64,000 nucleotides of DNA, taken from contig OX388319.1 in assembly GCA_947579605.1 (NCBI GenBank), positions 1,674,001 to 1,738,000 on the forward strand, in the 5' to 3' direction. The notes under the pieces were generated by a model. The model worked only from the letters and a program-made list of their open reading frames with translations. It ran no database searches and was not told where the DNA came from. This DNA comes from Athripsodes cinereus. Its lineage: Eukaryota; Arthropoda; Insecta; Trichoptera; Leptoceridae. Positions 32,866 to 42,789 of this stretch are shown here, one piece after another. How positions within the stretch are numbered: position 1 is the stretch's first letter; every line of letters begins with the position of its first letter. The position numbers and the translations under genes were made by a program.

Positions 32866-33369
32866 AAGTCTTTTCCGGCATTAGAGAATATTAACTTTCA
32901 TATTAACTATTACACAGGTACAGTACATATTATGATTTCATATGAAATGGGTGAATGTTTTTATTTTTGTTTTTACCTTTATATTTTTGACCCAGCTGGT
33001 GCATGGACAATATCATCGTGTGCATTTTATTTTTGTTTATTTGTGCTATTATTTTTTTAATTGGAACATAGTGTTTAATGAAATAATTTAACAAACTTCA
33101 CTGGCTTGTGAAACATATAATATTTAAGTTACATTATATAATATGTAAATAGCTGTTTGTTTGTTTTGAATTGATAAAATAAAAATGTGATATACAAATG
33201 AAGAAGTTAAAAAAAAATTTAAGGTGTTGAATGTAAGTTACCCTCTGTATTAAGTAGTGTAACAAAATAGATTAATAGTAAATATACCTCCTCCTGCGCT
33301 GGTATGTTCTCCTGGTATTATAACCTCAGGCGATGCACAGGTGCTGTTCGATCAACTAACTGAACTATA
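32866..33369. other. AT-rich spacer
   Basis: No gene recognised. Confidence 0.45.
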
Positions 33370-34952
33370 TTCGCTATACCTCTTATTTTTATTATTTCTG
33401 CACACTAACGCAATAAGTTTTTAAAAATCATCAATGATTCTATCCTTCCTATCGAAGGAATGCCTAGGGAGAACGGCTAGAAGTTCTAAATAGTAAAACA
33501 GTACACAAAAACAGAAATATTTGGTTTATATTCGCTATGTACCTCTTATTATTATTATTACTGCGCACTAACGCAATAAGTTTTTAAAAATCATCAATGA
33601 TTCTATCCTTCCTATCGAAGGAATGCCTAGGGAGAACGGCTAGAAGTTCTAAATAGTAAAACAGTACACAAAAACAGAAATATTTGGTTTATATTCGCTA
33701 TGTACCTCTTATTATTATTATTACTGCGCACTAACGCAATAAGTTTTTAAAAATCATCAATGATTCTTTCCTTCCTATCGAAGGAATGCCTAGGGAGAAC
33801 AGCTAGAAGTTCTAAATAGTAAAACAGTACACAAAAACAGAAATATTTGGTTTATATTCGCTATGTACCTCTTATTATTATTATTACTGCGCACTAACGC
33901 AATAAGTTTTTAAAAATCATCAATGATTCTATCCTTCCTATCGAAGGAATGCCTAGGAAGAACGGCTAGAAGTTCTAAATAGTAAAACAGTACACAAAAA
34001 CAGAAATATTTGGTTTATATTCGCTATATACCTCTTATTATTATTATTACTGCGCACTAACGCAATAAGTTTTTAAAAATCATCAATGATTCTATCCTTC
34101 CTATCGAAGGAATGCCTAGGGAGAACGGCTAGAAGTTCTAAATAGTAAAACAGTACACAAAAACAGAAATATTTGGTTTATATTCGCTATGTACCTCTTA
34201 TTATTATTATTACTGCGCACTAACGCAATAAGTTTTTAAAAATCATCAATGATTCTATCCTTTCTAGCGAGGGAATGCCTAGGGAGAGCGGCTAGAAGTT
34301 CTAAATAGTAAAACAGTACACAAAAACAGAAATATTCGGTTTATATTCGCTATGTACCTCTTATTATTATTATATTTTTATTTATTTTTATTTACATATT
34401 AACGGCGTTAGCCTTTAACATGTTTACAATCAAATCAGAATATAGAACAACAACATGACAAAAAAATTACAATGAATGTGTGGAATCAAAAATAGTAATA
34501 CTGGTAAAATAAATGTATATAATACAATTCTTATAAATATGTCAAAATAAAATATTCAAACAAGTCATTTTAAGTAGAGGATTCATAAATATAAAGTCAT
34601 ACAAGTAAAAAAAATTAGTAATGAGATAATTATTATTTTTGTCAATCAATAATACTTAAAAATTCAATGTCAAAAGAGGATAAATATTTAATGTCAAACA
34701 GGTATAAGTGTAAGTGAGATAATTATTATATGTCAATCCAAAATATTCAAATAGTCATTTTAATTAGAGAAATTATAATTGGAACATTGTTTAGTAAGAT
34801 TTTAAGTCAGATTAATTTTTACTGCGCACTAACGCAATAAGTTTTTAAAAATCATCAATGATTCTATCCTTTCTAGCGAGGGAATGCCTAGGGAGAGGGG
34901 CTAAAAGTTCAAAAATAGTATGACAGTAGACAAAAACAGAACTTTTTGGTAA
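33370..34952 (+). repeat. 163-bp satellite array, interrupted
   Basis: Units start (TTCGCTAT) at 33370, 33531, 33694, 33857, 34020, 34183 and 34346; spacing is 163 bp except 161 for the first. Each has ACTGCGCACTAACGCAATAA and CCTTCCTATCGAAGGAATGC. The inner units are nearly identical and the outer ones diverged, as expected from unequal exchange. The seventh unit is split by an insertion at 34375-34819 and resumes to 34952. Confidence 0.92.
34375..34819 (-). mobile_element. Retroelement insertion inside the satellite
   Basis: Starts with an antisense AT-rich tail (ATTTTTATTTATTTTTATTT) and AACGGCGTTAGCC, the same 3' end type as at 9135, 13195 and 51000. No protein-coding remnant was seen. 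No clean target duplication. Confidence 0.55.
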
Positions 34953-35114
34953 AATGCTCTTGAATGTGACAGCTTTCAATCCTAGGCATGGTTTACATCG
35001 GATAAAAAGGCATCTCCGTTGTTTGGGATAATTCCCAATCCTTCGACAATCGACTGTGTAAATGCGAAAGTTTAGCTGAATTGCCCTCAACTCGAACCAT
35101 TCTTGGGCACCCAC
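34845..35114 (-). other. 89-codon open frame continuous with the satellite edge
   Basis: The N-terminal part (WFELRAIQLNFRIYTVDC, KPCLGLKAVTFKSI) is unique; the last third (LLAPLPRHSLARKDRIIDDF) is the satellite unit in one frame. It resembles a decayed transposon ORF end but I cannot name it. The satellite may have arisen from its 3' part. Confidence 0.35.
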
Positions 35115-35140
35115 TTTTTTCCTATAGGATATAATTATAT

Positions 35141-35391
35141 CCCGTGGAGCACCCGGTAAAGAATTGGTCTCCCACTCTTCCCCGTAAGTTTTCGAGTGTC
35201 CTGTAAAAGGCAGGTGTTCGAAAAAATTAAGACATTTTACTTCTTAAATTCAGCGATGAGGCTTGCCACCCATCCTGAATGTCTTGATTTTATATTGGCA
35301 CGAAGAGGACAGTTTGCATGTTTCTTACATGCAGCTGATCTGCTGGCTACCCCACTTGTGGGATATGCCGTGATGGTATAGTAGTAGTAAT
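35141..35391 (+). mobile_element. SINE-A, full-length reference copy with target duplication
   Basis: 251 bp from CCCGTGGAGCACCCGGTAAA to GATGGTATAGTAGTAGTAA. It is bounded by the 12-bp direct repeat ATATAATTATAT (35129-35140 and 35392-35403), which shows target-primed retrotransposition. No coding frame. A weak B-box-like GGTGTTCGAA lies mid-body, but I found no good A box. Confidence 0.92.
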
Positions 35392-35466
35392 ATATAATTA
35401 TATTATATTCCTAAAGTTTTTTTGTGAAGCTATTTTATGACTTATATTTATAAGTGAGTAGAAAAG

Positions 35467-35636
35467 TTAAGGTCCCGGTAGGAGACAGACGTCCTGGCTG
35501 CGATACATAAGGGAGTGGACCGGCATCCGAAGTGTGGAAGAGCTGTTTCGAGCAGCGCAGGACAGGGACAAGTTCGCCGAGGTGATCGCCAACGTTGGGG
35601 GGACCCGACAAGGCACTTGAAGAAGAAGAAGAAGAA
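35467..35636 (+). pseudogene. RTE-D: C-terminal LINE fragment with (GAA)n tail
   Basis: Encodes QTSWLRYIREWTGI, SVEELFRAAQDRDKFAEVIA, NVGGTRQGT and a stop, followed by GAAGAAGAAGAAGAAGAA. Severely 5'-truncated but the end is well kept. Confidence 0.75.
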
Positions 35637-35724
35637 AAGTAAAAGTTTTTTTATGTAAAATTGTGGGATCAAACAGCATAATATTGTTATAATTAATTAA
35701 AGAGCACATTATCTTTTGGGATCA

Positions 35725-35815
35725 TTTGTACTAGTACCAGTCTATTAAGAAGATGCATTACATTCTACTGGGATCACTTCAGCTTTTGACTAATGCGATC
35801 CCAGATTTAATCTAC
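35725..35815 (-). repeat. LINE 3' hairpin of the GATC..GCGATCCC type
   Basis: TGGGATCACTTCAGCTTTTG and ACTAATGCGATCCCA form an imperfect hairpin shared with 56230-56270 and, in another variant, with 32423 and 61990. Confidence 0.5.
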
Positions 35816-35861
35816 TTTTTTCGTCCCATGCTCTTCACATCGCACAACACAGTTTGAGGTG

Positions 35862-36225
35862 CTACTATACCATCACGGCATATCCCACAAGTGGAATAAC
35901 CAGCAGACCAGCTGCGTGTAATAAACAAGCAAGCTGTCCTCTACGTGCCCATATAAAATCAAGACATTAAGGATGGGTGGCAAACCTCATCACTGATTTT
36001 TTTTAAATAAAAAACAGATGTACCTATCTGGGTTTTTGTTATTAACCCAAATACAACCTCATACACCTGTCACAGTAAGCTACTAAAAGCTTGTGTCGTG
36101 AAAGGAGAGTTTGCCGGCACCGGGGATCGATCCGCGAACCTCATGTGCACGAGGCCTACCAGGCTACCGACGAACTCTTAATTTAAAATGTAAAATGTCT
36201 TAATTTTTTCGTTTGAGGCACATGT
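35862..36225 (-). mobile_element. SINE-A split by a SINE-B insertion
   Basis: The 3' half is 35862-35996 (complement of GCCGTGATGGTATAGTAG through CAGTGATGAG). The 5' continuation TTAAAATGTAAAATGTCTTA resumes at 36180. SINE-B sits between, so it is the younger insertion. Confidence 0.8.
35997..36177 (-). mobile_element. SINE-B, full length, inside SINE-A
   Basis: Minus-strand copy: head GAGTTCGTCGGTAGCCTGGT at 36177, B-box region with GATCGATCCCC, poly-A side at 35997. Confidence 0.85.
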
Positions 36226-37078
36226 CCCCTTAATCTTCTTTCACTCTGCCCTCGCTGTAAGGTAGCCACCGGCGACCTCTGGCAGTTTATTATAATCATT
36301 ATTATTATTTCTACATTGCACTGTTGCTGCAACTATCAACTAAGTAGATACCTATTATGAATACTAGGTGAATGATAATAAATGTTATACATAAAGAGAT
36401 ATTATGTACATAATAATCTTTGCTTAAATATTTGAGTATGTTTGTAAATATATTGTATGTATGTACCTATGTTAAGGTACTTCTTCTTATTCATTTTCGT
36501 GTTGTAGATTATCGATCTGTTAGTTTGAAACTTGTTGTTACCTCTTGTGATGCCGAAGACCTGAAGCTGTCTTACCATCTTTTTGGTGGTCTTCCTTGGG
36601 GTAGTGAACTGACTGGTGTTTCCTTTGCAGCTATATCTACAATTATGTTCTCAGCCATCTAAGTTATTATTGAGATAAATTCAGTCTCTCACGTATCAAT
36701 TTTTCGTGGACAATACGTCAAAATTTACATGTACCTGATCAAAAAACGATTCTGTAAAAATTTTCAAATTATGCCTTCAAATTCAATATACTATAGAATT
36801 TCTATGACAATAACTTCCACGTAATAAACAGACACAAGTAATCAGGCAAAATGTTATTGTGATCTCCTGAAAAAATCAATATTTTTATAATTTTTTTTCG
36901 TAAGTTTTCAAGAGTCTTCAAAACTTAAAGGTTTTTCAATACACGACAAATCAAACAAAATTTTATAGTCTTCAATTAAAAAAATAACAATTCATATAAA
37001 AACAAAACAAATCACATCAAAGTAAAACATAATGAAACCAATATCAGTTCAACAATTATAAAATTTTCATCTATCTTG
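36226..37078. other. Spacer with a possible RTE fragment
   Basis: Minus strand 36500-36660 reads MAENIIVDIAAKETPVSSL followed by QGRPPKRW, reminiscent of RTE tails, and then a lysine-rich end with GAA-like repeats. Weak. The rest is AT-rich without features. Confidence 0.35.
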
Positions 37079-37240
37079 GAATATTTATTTATTTATTTAT
37101 TTATTTTATTCTTCACTGTACATTGTTTACAATAATACAAATTTACAAAGAAAATATCATTTATACAATTCAATGTACAGAGGGCGAGTTTATCGCTAAA
37201 ATGCGATGTCTTCCAACTAACCCGGTTATTAAAATCAAAA
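37079..37240 (-). repeat. LINE 3' end, GCGATAAACTCGCCC family with (AAAT)n tail
   Basis: (TTTA)n at 37083-37107, TTCACTGTACATTG, and the hairpin GGGCGAGTTTATCGC... GCGATGTCTTCCAACTAACC at 37183-37226. Antisense. Confidence 0.65.
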
Positions 37241-37492
37241 AAAAACGAAACAGACATAAATGTACACATCTACAGTAATATTATAAATATAAAAAAAAAA
37301 CAAAGACATAACATAAAGCAAACAAATGAAAAAGGCACATGCAGGCAACAATGCATTAATGGACACATAATAATAAGAAAAAGTATAACATACATATATT
37401 GCAGCGTGCACATGCATAGGGGAAAGGGTTTTAGGAGTCAGATATTACTTGGAACCCGAGACATGTCTCTACAAGGAGGATGTTGAGATTTA

Positions 37493-38263
37493 CTACTACT
37501 ACTACTACTACTACTATTATTCCATCACGGCATATCCCACAAGTGGGGTAGCCAGTAGACCAGCTGCATGTAAGAGACATGCAACTGTCCTCTTCGTGCC
37601 AATATAAAATTGTGGCGACATCTACCTGAAGTATCGAGAAGCACATATAGAAGATAATTACTTAACACATCGGTAGCTAGTTAGATATAAGTTTTATACA
37701 ATTAAAGGTAGATGGCGATGAATATTTCCTAATGTAAGTTTACAACTATTTCCTTAACAAATAGGGCTTGTGAAGAGAATGAATAATTAGCTAGGTCAGA
37801 TCTCTTTTGAACGTCTAGCCAACAACATACTTTAGTCTAACACATTACTAACATTTTTATTGTCAATTTTATTATTGGTGAATAAACTTATTGGAAAGCA
37901 TATTTTCATGTAAGTAAAATAATACTGTTTCATTTCGTTCCTTTTCAATCACAGCATTTAATTTCATATAATCATTTAGAGTCAAACTAATTTTCTTACT
38001 TATCAAGCCTTCTGCAAATTGTATATGGAAGAAAGGGAAAATATGTACACAGTGTATCTGTGAGGATATTTAACATTAATAATCTATACCAACAAAGCCC
38101 TTCCATCCATAAAATCAAGACATTCAGGATGGGTGGCAAACCTCATCGTTGAATTTAAGATGTACAATGTCTCTATTTTTTCGAACACCTGCCTTTTACA
38201 GGACACTCGAAAACTTACGGGGAAGAGTGGGAGACCAATTCTTTAACGGGTGCTCCACGGGGT
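37493..38263 (-). mobile_element. SINE-A with 13-bp target duplication, split by a solo LTR
   Basis: Its halves are 37493-37610 and 38116-38263. The outer flanks are ATGTTGAGATTTA at 37480-37492 and 38264-38276. The (TAG)n tail is long (seven units). Confidence 0.9.
37611..38109 (+). mobile_element. Solo LTR of an LTR retrotransposon, 499 bp
   Basis: Starts TGTGGCGACATCTACC and ends CCCTTCCATCCA (TG...CA), flanked by TAAAAT on both sides (37605-37610 and 38110-38115). AATAAA occurs near 37880. No second LTR or internal region is present, so it is the product of LTR-LTR recombination or an excision remnant. A Ty3/gypsy or BEL/Pao origin is possible but not shown. Confidence 0.75.
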
Positions 38264-38363
38264 ATGTTGAGATTTAAGTTTTTATATAATAGTCATGTAT
38301 TGTTATATCTATATTGTTTATTGTGTTCAATAAAATTATCAATAATCAATAACATAACATAAC

Positions 38364-38595
38364 ATACATAGACAATTCACACAGGTCGAGCTAGTCCCAA
38401 ATTAAGATGAATCTTGTATTATGGGTACTAACGCGACGATACACACATATACAAAGCACTAAACACATATACATGTAACACCCAGACCCAGGACAATTTG
38501 AAAAAGGTCATTCTTCACTTTGCCCTGGCCGGGAATCGAACCCGGGACCTCGTGACTCAAAGGCAAGAGCGTTACCTCCGCGCCACACCGGCCGA
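38364..38595 (-). mobile_element. SINE-C, full length
   Basis: Antisense copy with a canonical B box complement (GGGAATCGAACCC) and head GGCCGGTGTGGCGCGGAGG. An (AACAT)n tail lies at 38345-38365 and AATCAAT flanks both sides. Confidence 0.88.
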
Positions 38596-39165
38596 CAATC
38601 AATTAGAATATTAAGTTGTTGGTTTATATGGATCTGGATGATAGATATGATCGTTGATAAAACGGTTCACCGTGTTTTCTTTTTTTACCATTACCTACCT
38701 AATATTTTCTAAGCGACGTAGTGATTAAAGCTAGTAAGTACACCTAGTGTAATATTATTATTTGTTTGCTTCACTTTCGCAAACCCGCAAACTGACTTAG
38801 GTAGTCCTACTACTACTGTTAATACTACCATTGCTACTAACATTACATACCCGACCTAAGTAAAGGTGGATTAGATACAACTGAATTCTCAAACAGGATT
38901 CGAACGTATATAGAAAAATATTACGAAAACCACAACATTTTTTTAAACAAACACAATACATATAAATTGATATATAACAATAACAAAACAATATATAAGA
39001 CACAGTAAAATGCTCCCTCCATAAGCAACTAAATGCTTGTGCGGAGGGTTGAATTGAACAATAACAAAATCTTTCTTTCCACACAAACACACACACATTA
39101 TACAGCAATGCAACACTATTATGAAAATTAAGTGCCGATGGTTTATACTTTCACTGCTACAACCT
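38596..39165. other. AT-rich spacer
   Basis: The 103-codon minus frame at 38797-39108 is cysteine- and tyrosine-rich with no known domain. No gene called. Confidence 0.4.
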
Positions 39166-39371
39166 ACTACTACTATATCATCACAGCATATCCCACAAGG
39201 GGGTTAGCCAGCAGTCCAGCCGCATAACAAAAAAAGGACTTTCTGGATGGGTGGTAAATCTCATCGCTGAATTTAACTTGTAGAATGTCCTTATTTTCTC
39301 GATTAACTACTTTTTATCGGTCACAGCGGAAAAGAGTAGTAGATCAACTTTGTGCCAAATGCTCCACAGAA
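39166..39371 (-). mobile_element. SINE-A, diverged
   Basis: ACTACTACTATATCATCACA start; GGTGGTAAATCTCATCGCTG body; ends at AAATGCTCCACAGAAT. Confidence 0.75.
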
Positions 39372-40282
39372 TTTCGATATGGATTTATGTGTATCTATAA
39401 TTAAAAATGTTAATTGAATTTAAAAATGAAATGTGAAACAACCTGTTTATGGTATACGTTGTATACACGTTATTGAAAAAAGCAGACTTTCCTTTTCTCT
39501 TCCTCTTCTTATTCCTTTTAAATATATTGTGTGTTTTTTATATCATTTCTTTAATCTTATATATACTTTATTGTATAGTTTTAATCTTATTGTGGATTAA
39601 TTTTTGAATTCCTATTTTTATTCTCCATTTTTTTTGAGTTGGCTGGAAAAATCGCATAAACGATATCTTCCCTCTTTTGCTCGTATGCTACATATTATCA
39701 AGATGACGATAAAGTTTTATTTCTTTAAATTATTTTAAATGAAACACTTCTTTAGACATCCACTGTGCTTCATTGAACGCAAGTCGGCTTTCAAGAGATT
39801 CCGCTCTCATCATCAGGCTAGCGTAAGTTAAAGAAATTACACTTGGTGACAAATATAATCATAGTTTGTTATTGGAAAGCAATACAATAGTGGTGACTAA
39901 CGATTGATGATTGAGATAGGATATATTTTTATTTATTTATAATAATTTTATTTTTTGTAGAGGATTCTACTGCATCTGTTCCGCAAAATTAATAATGCTT
40001 AAATAGAAAAAATTTAATGAAATAAAGATCAGCTTTATTTAATCGACGTATCTCCGCATTCTGTAGCAAAAAATGAGAGCAGTTCGCGGGCAACTGGCAG
40101 CGGGTAACAGGCATCTCTCTCTATAGCCGATGAACCGGTCAACGGAGGTTACCACAACTTGCAATATATACCTACCTACCTAAATACTTACATATTACAT
40201 TTAAACTGCCTTATAGTAATACATACATAACAACAGTCACCACTGACCACAGTAGGCACATAGTTATCTATAATAAATACTG
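39372..40282. other. AT-rich spacer with one hairpin motif
   Basis: At 39789-39817 (minus) CTGATGATGAGAGCGGAAT closes a stem before GAAA, as at 17710-17737. Nothing else recognised. Confidence 0.4.
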
Positions 40283-40620
40283 TCTATCTATCTATACCTT
40301 CACGCCGTGTCCCAGGTAGGGTAGGCAGAGAGAACGGAGCGCCATTTACATAGCTCTATCCTTACACACTTCCTTCGCTTCCTCTACATTCATCCAGTTT
40401 CTCATAGATGCACGCCTATTTATCTTACTCAGTTCGCGTCCGTTAGAATGTGAGCCACGTGATCAAGTCACGTGGTTCATGGACGTCCGCGATTTCTTAC
40501 ACCCCTTCGCTCAACATGTCCAAATCATCGTAAGTTGTTTACATTATTCTACCCACAACACTCCTCTCGCATCCGCTCGTTTTACTAATATGCTCATTCT
40601 TCACTCATAAATACTGTATC
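40283..40620 (-). pseudogene. RTE-B fragment, long but decayed
   Basis: From the 3' end (ACCTTCACGCCGTGTCCCAG, GTAGGGTAGGCAGAGAGAAC) through complements of an EAKEVCK-like and a GRP-like segment up to GTCCAAATCATCG. Several stops. Confidence 0.65.
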
Positions 40621-40641
40621 TATACCAATTTTATTATACCC

Positions 40642-40819
40642 GAGTTCGTCGGTAGCCTGGAGGTAGAGTCTCGGCCTTCAGAACAAGGGGTACGTGGTTC
40701 GATCCCAAGTACCCGGAAAACTCCCCTTTCACGGCACAAGCTTTAAGCTTAGTGTGAAAGGTGTATAAGGTTGTATTTGGGTTTATAACAAAACCCAGAT
40801 ATATCTTTTAAAAAAAAAA
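40642..40819 (+). mobile_element. SINE-B, full length
   Basis: GAGTTCGTCGGTAGCCTGGA head, canonical B box (GTGGTTCGATCCC), body and A-tail intact. The best-kept SINE-B of the window. Confidence 0.9.
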
Positions 40820-41061
40820 TTGTTCCCTGAAATTTTCGGCAAAGAATTATCCCTGATCTCTTTTCTGTAGGTATTGAGTGTTCTAATACGCCTGATAATT
40901 CATTGCTTAAGATAAAAAAGCGAGATCCATTGATTCGGAGACTAAGATTCTACAAGAGATGTTCAGCCATCGGAATTAAGTAAGGATCTGACGAATATAC
41001 CAACATTCGCATTAATAAAAAATAGGTATATTTTTTATTTTATTTATCTGATATTAGAAGA

Positions 41062-41290
41062 GGATAGTTGGTCAAAAAGAGCACTGTTCTTCCGTCCGTA
41101 GGGGTTCCGTCGGCCCGGACGTCCCTCTTTCACAATACACCGTTCCTATGACAACGATATCAGAGCGCATCAAGGAATGTCGTGGAAAGAGGTGACGCAA
41201 TTGGCACAGAGACGCTCTGAATGGAGAAGGCTGGTTTCTGCCCTGTGCTCCCGAGAGGAGCGTTGAGGGCGATGATGATGATGATGATTA
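41062..41290 (+). pseudogene. RTE-A C-terminal fragment with (GAT)n tail
   Basis: DNA is very close to 3290-3500: AAAGAGCACTGTTCTTCCGT, GAATGTCGTGGAAAGAGGTG and CTGCCCTGTGCTCCCGAGAG. It ends with a stop and (GAT)n. A 5-bp difference shifts the frame, so the protein is broken. Confidence 0.8.
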
Positions 41291-41399
41291 GAAGAGGACA
41301 ATTTTGGTTTCAATTTGCGGATAAACAGGGGTTTAAGGCTCCTGAGAGATTTGGGTGTGAACTAGGTCTCCCTTTAATTTATAATATGATATTAGGAGA

Positions 41400-41720
41400 A
41401 TAAAAGGCTGAGAGATGAGTGTTGTAAACAAAATGAGAGTTAATAAATTACGATGGTTTGGACATGTGGAACAAATGGGTATTTGAAAATTTAATAGGAC
41501 AACGAAGAGGGTGTATTTATCTTAAAGAGGAGGTGTGAGAAAGTGCGGACGTCCGAGAACTACATGGATCAAATTGCAAAGAATGACCGCTTGTTGATTA
41601 AAAGAAATCAGCGTGCATATAATGTCAATATATTGGAAGCGAAAGGAGTATTTTAGTATAGATCAATAAGGCTTTCTGTTATCTTTGTCTACCCCACTTT
41701 GTACACGGCGATAGGTAGAT
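41400..41720 (+). pseudogene. RTE-B fragment, decayed
   Basis: ATTACGATGGTTTGGACATG matches the LRWFGHVE motif; AGTGCGGACGTCCGAGAACT corresponds to the GRPR region; it ends TGTCTACCCCACTTTGTACA and CGGCGATAGGTAG. Confidence 0.6.
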
Positions 41721-42181
41721 AGATGTTCATGTCTCGCAAGCTTTTACAAAAAAGTCCGAAACAATGTATTACATTGAATTATTATATCTATCTCTATTAG
41801 AAATATTCAACATTAGAAATAGTAACTCTACCTTCTACCCGGAACTTGTAGAAACGATACAATAACTCTCTAGCGATCTATTTTTATCATTTGTTAAAAA
41901 AAATAAGATAAAAGTGATCTTATGATAGAATAAGTAAATAAATTGTAGATATTACACCTACTTAGGAGTGCAGTCTAGTAGCGAGATAATTATTTAATTT
42001 ATTAAATCGTTCGGAAAAATGTATGTTTGTTTATTATCAAAATTTCACAAGCCTATCTTCTATCCAGTTTTTAACTGTAAGAATAGAAATATAAGAATTG
42101 CTTATTTCTTTTGTAAATCTGTTTTGTAAATGTTAAAAAAAGTAAAAACAAAACCCAAATTTGTTTTGTAAAACAAAGGTA
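41721..42181. other. AT-rich spacer
   Basis: Nothing recognised. Confidence 0.45.
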
Positions 42182-42452
42182 TTTCATAATTCAAATCCGC
42201 TCAAGGGCATATTTAGTAGTGTAAATCTCTCGTGCATGGCATTAACAGTATAAGTCAAATTTCAACATTTTACAGGAGAGCCTTTTAAAGTTTTTAAAAT
42301 AAGCTTCTGAAGTCAAATATTGATATAAAGACGTGAAATTTACAATTTCAATGTAAAATGTGTATTATTTTGTTACTGTATATACAAAAGTTTAAAAATA
42401 ACTTAAATAAAGGATTAAATTGACTTGTACTCATAGATTCTGATATAAAAAT

Positions 42453-42573
42453 GACATATACTATTAGATTCTTACATATACTGTTGATGTCAGTTGTGTT
42501 GGTATCTGGTTTCAGTGACATATACTGTTAGATTCTTACATATACTGTTGATGTCAGTTGTGTTGGTATTTTG
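42453..42573 (+). repeat. 64-bp tandem duplication in the left subterminal region
   Basis: GACATATACTRTTAGATTCT at 42453 and again at 42517, with GTTGATGTCAGTTGTGTTGG in both. Confidence 0.9.
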
Positions 42574-42789
42574 TTTGTGACGTATACTACTAAATGCAAC
42601 TTTTTCATAGGCTAGCTCTAAAAATAATATTAAAAATCATCCAATTTCATAAAAACAGACACTTCTTTGGAAGACTAAAAAACATAGGTACTTCGCTTTG
42701 TAATGGTATAGATTGCAAGTTTCCATGGTGGTTTCTCATTATCCACTGTGAGTGTTTAGGAAACTATTTTCATATTTTGTCTCCCAACT

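Noticed and set aside
33370..34345. CRISPR array
   Set aside because: Repeats are 163 bp, directly tandem with no variable spacers, and the genome is eukaryotic. It is a satellite.
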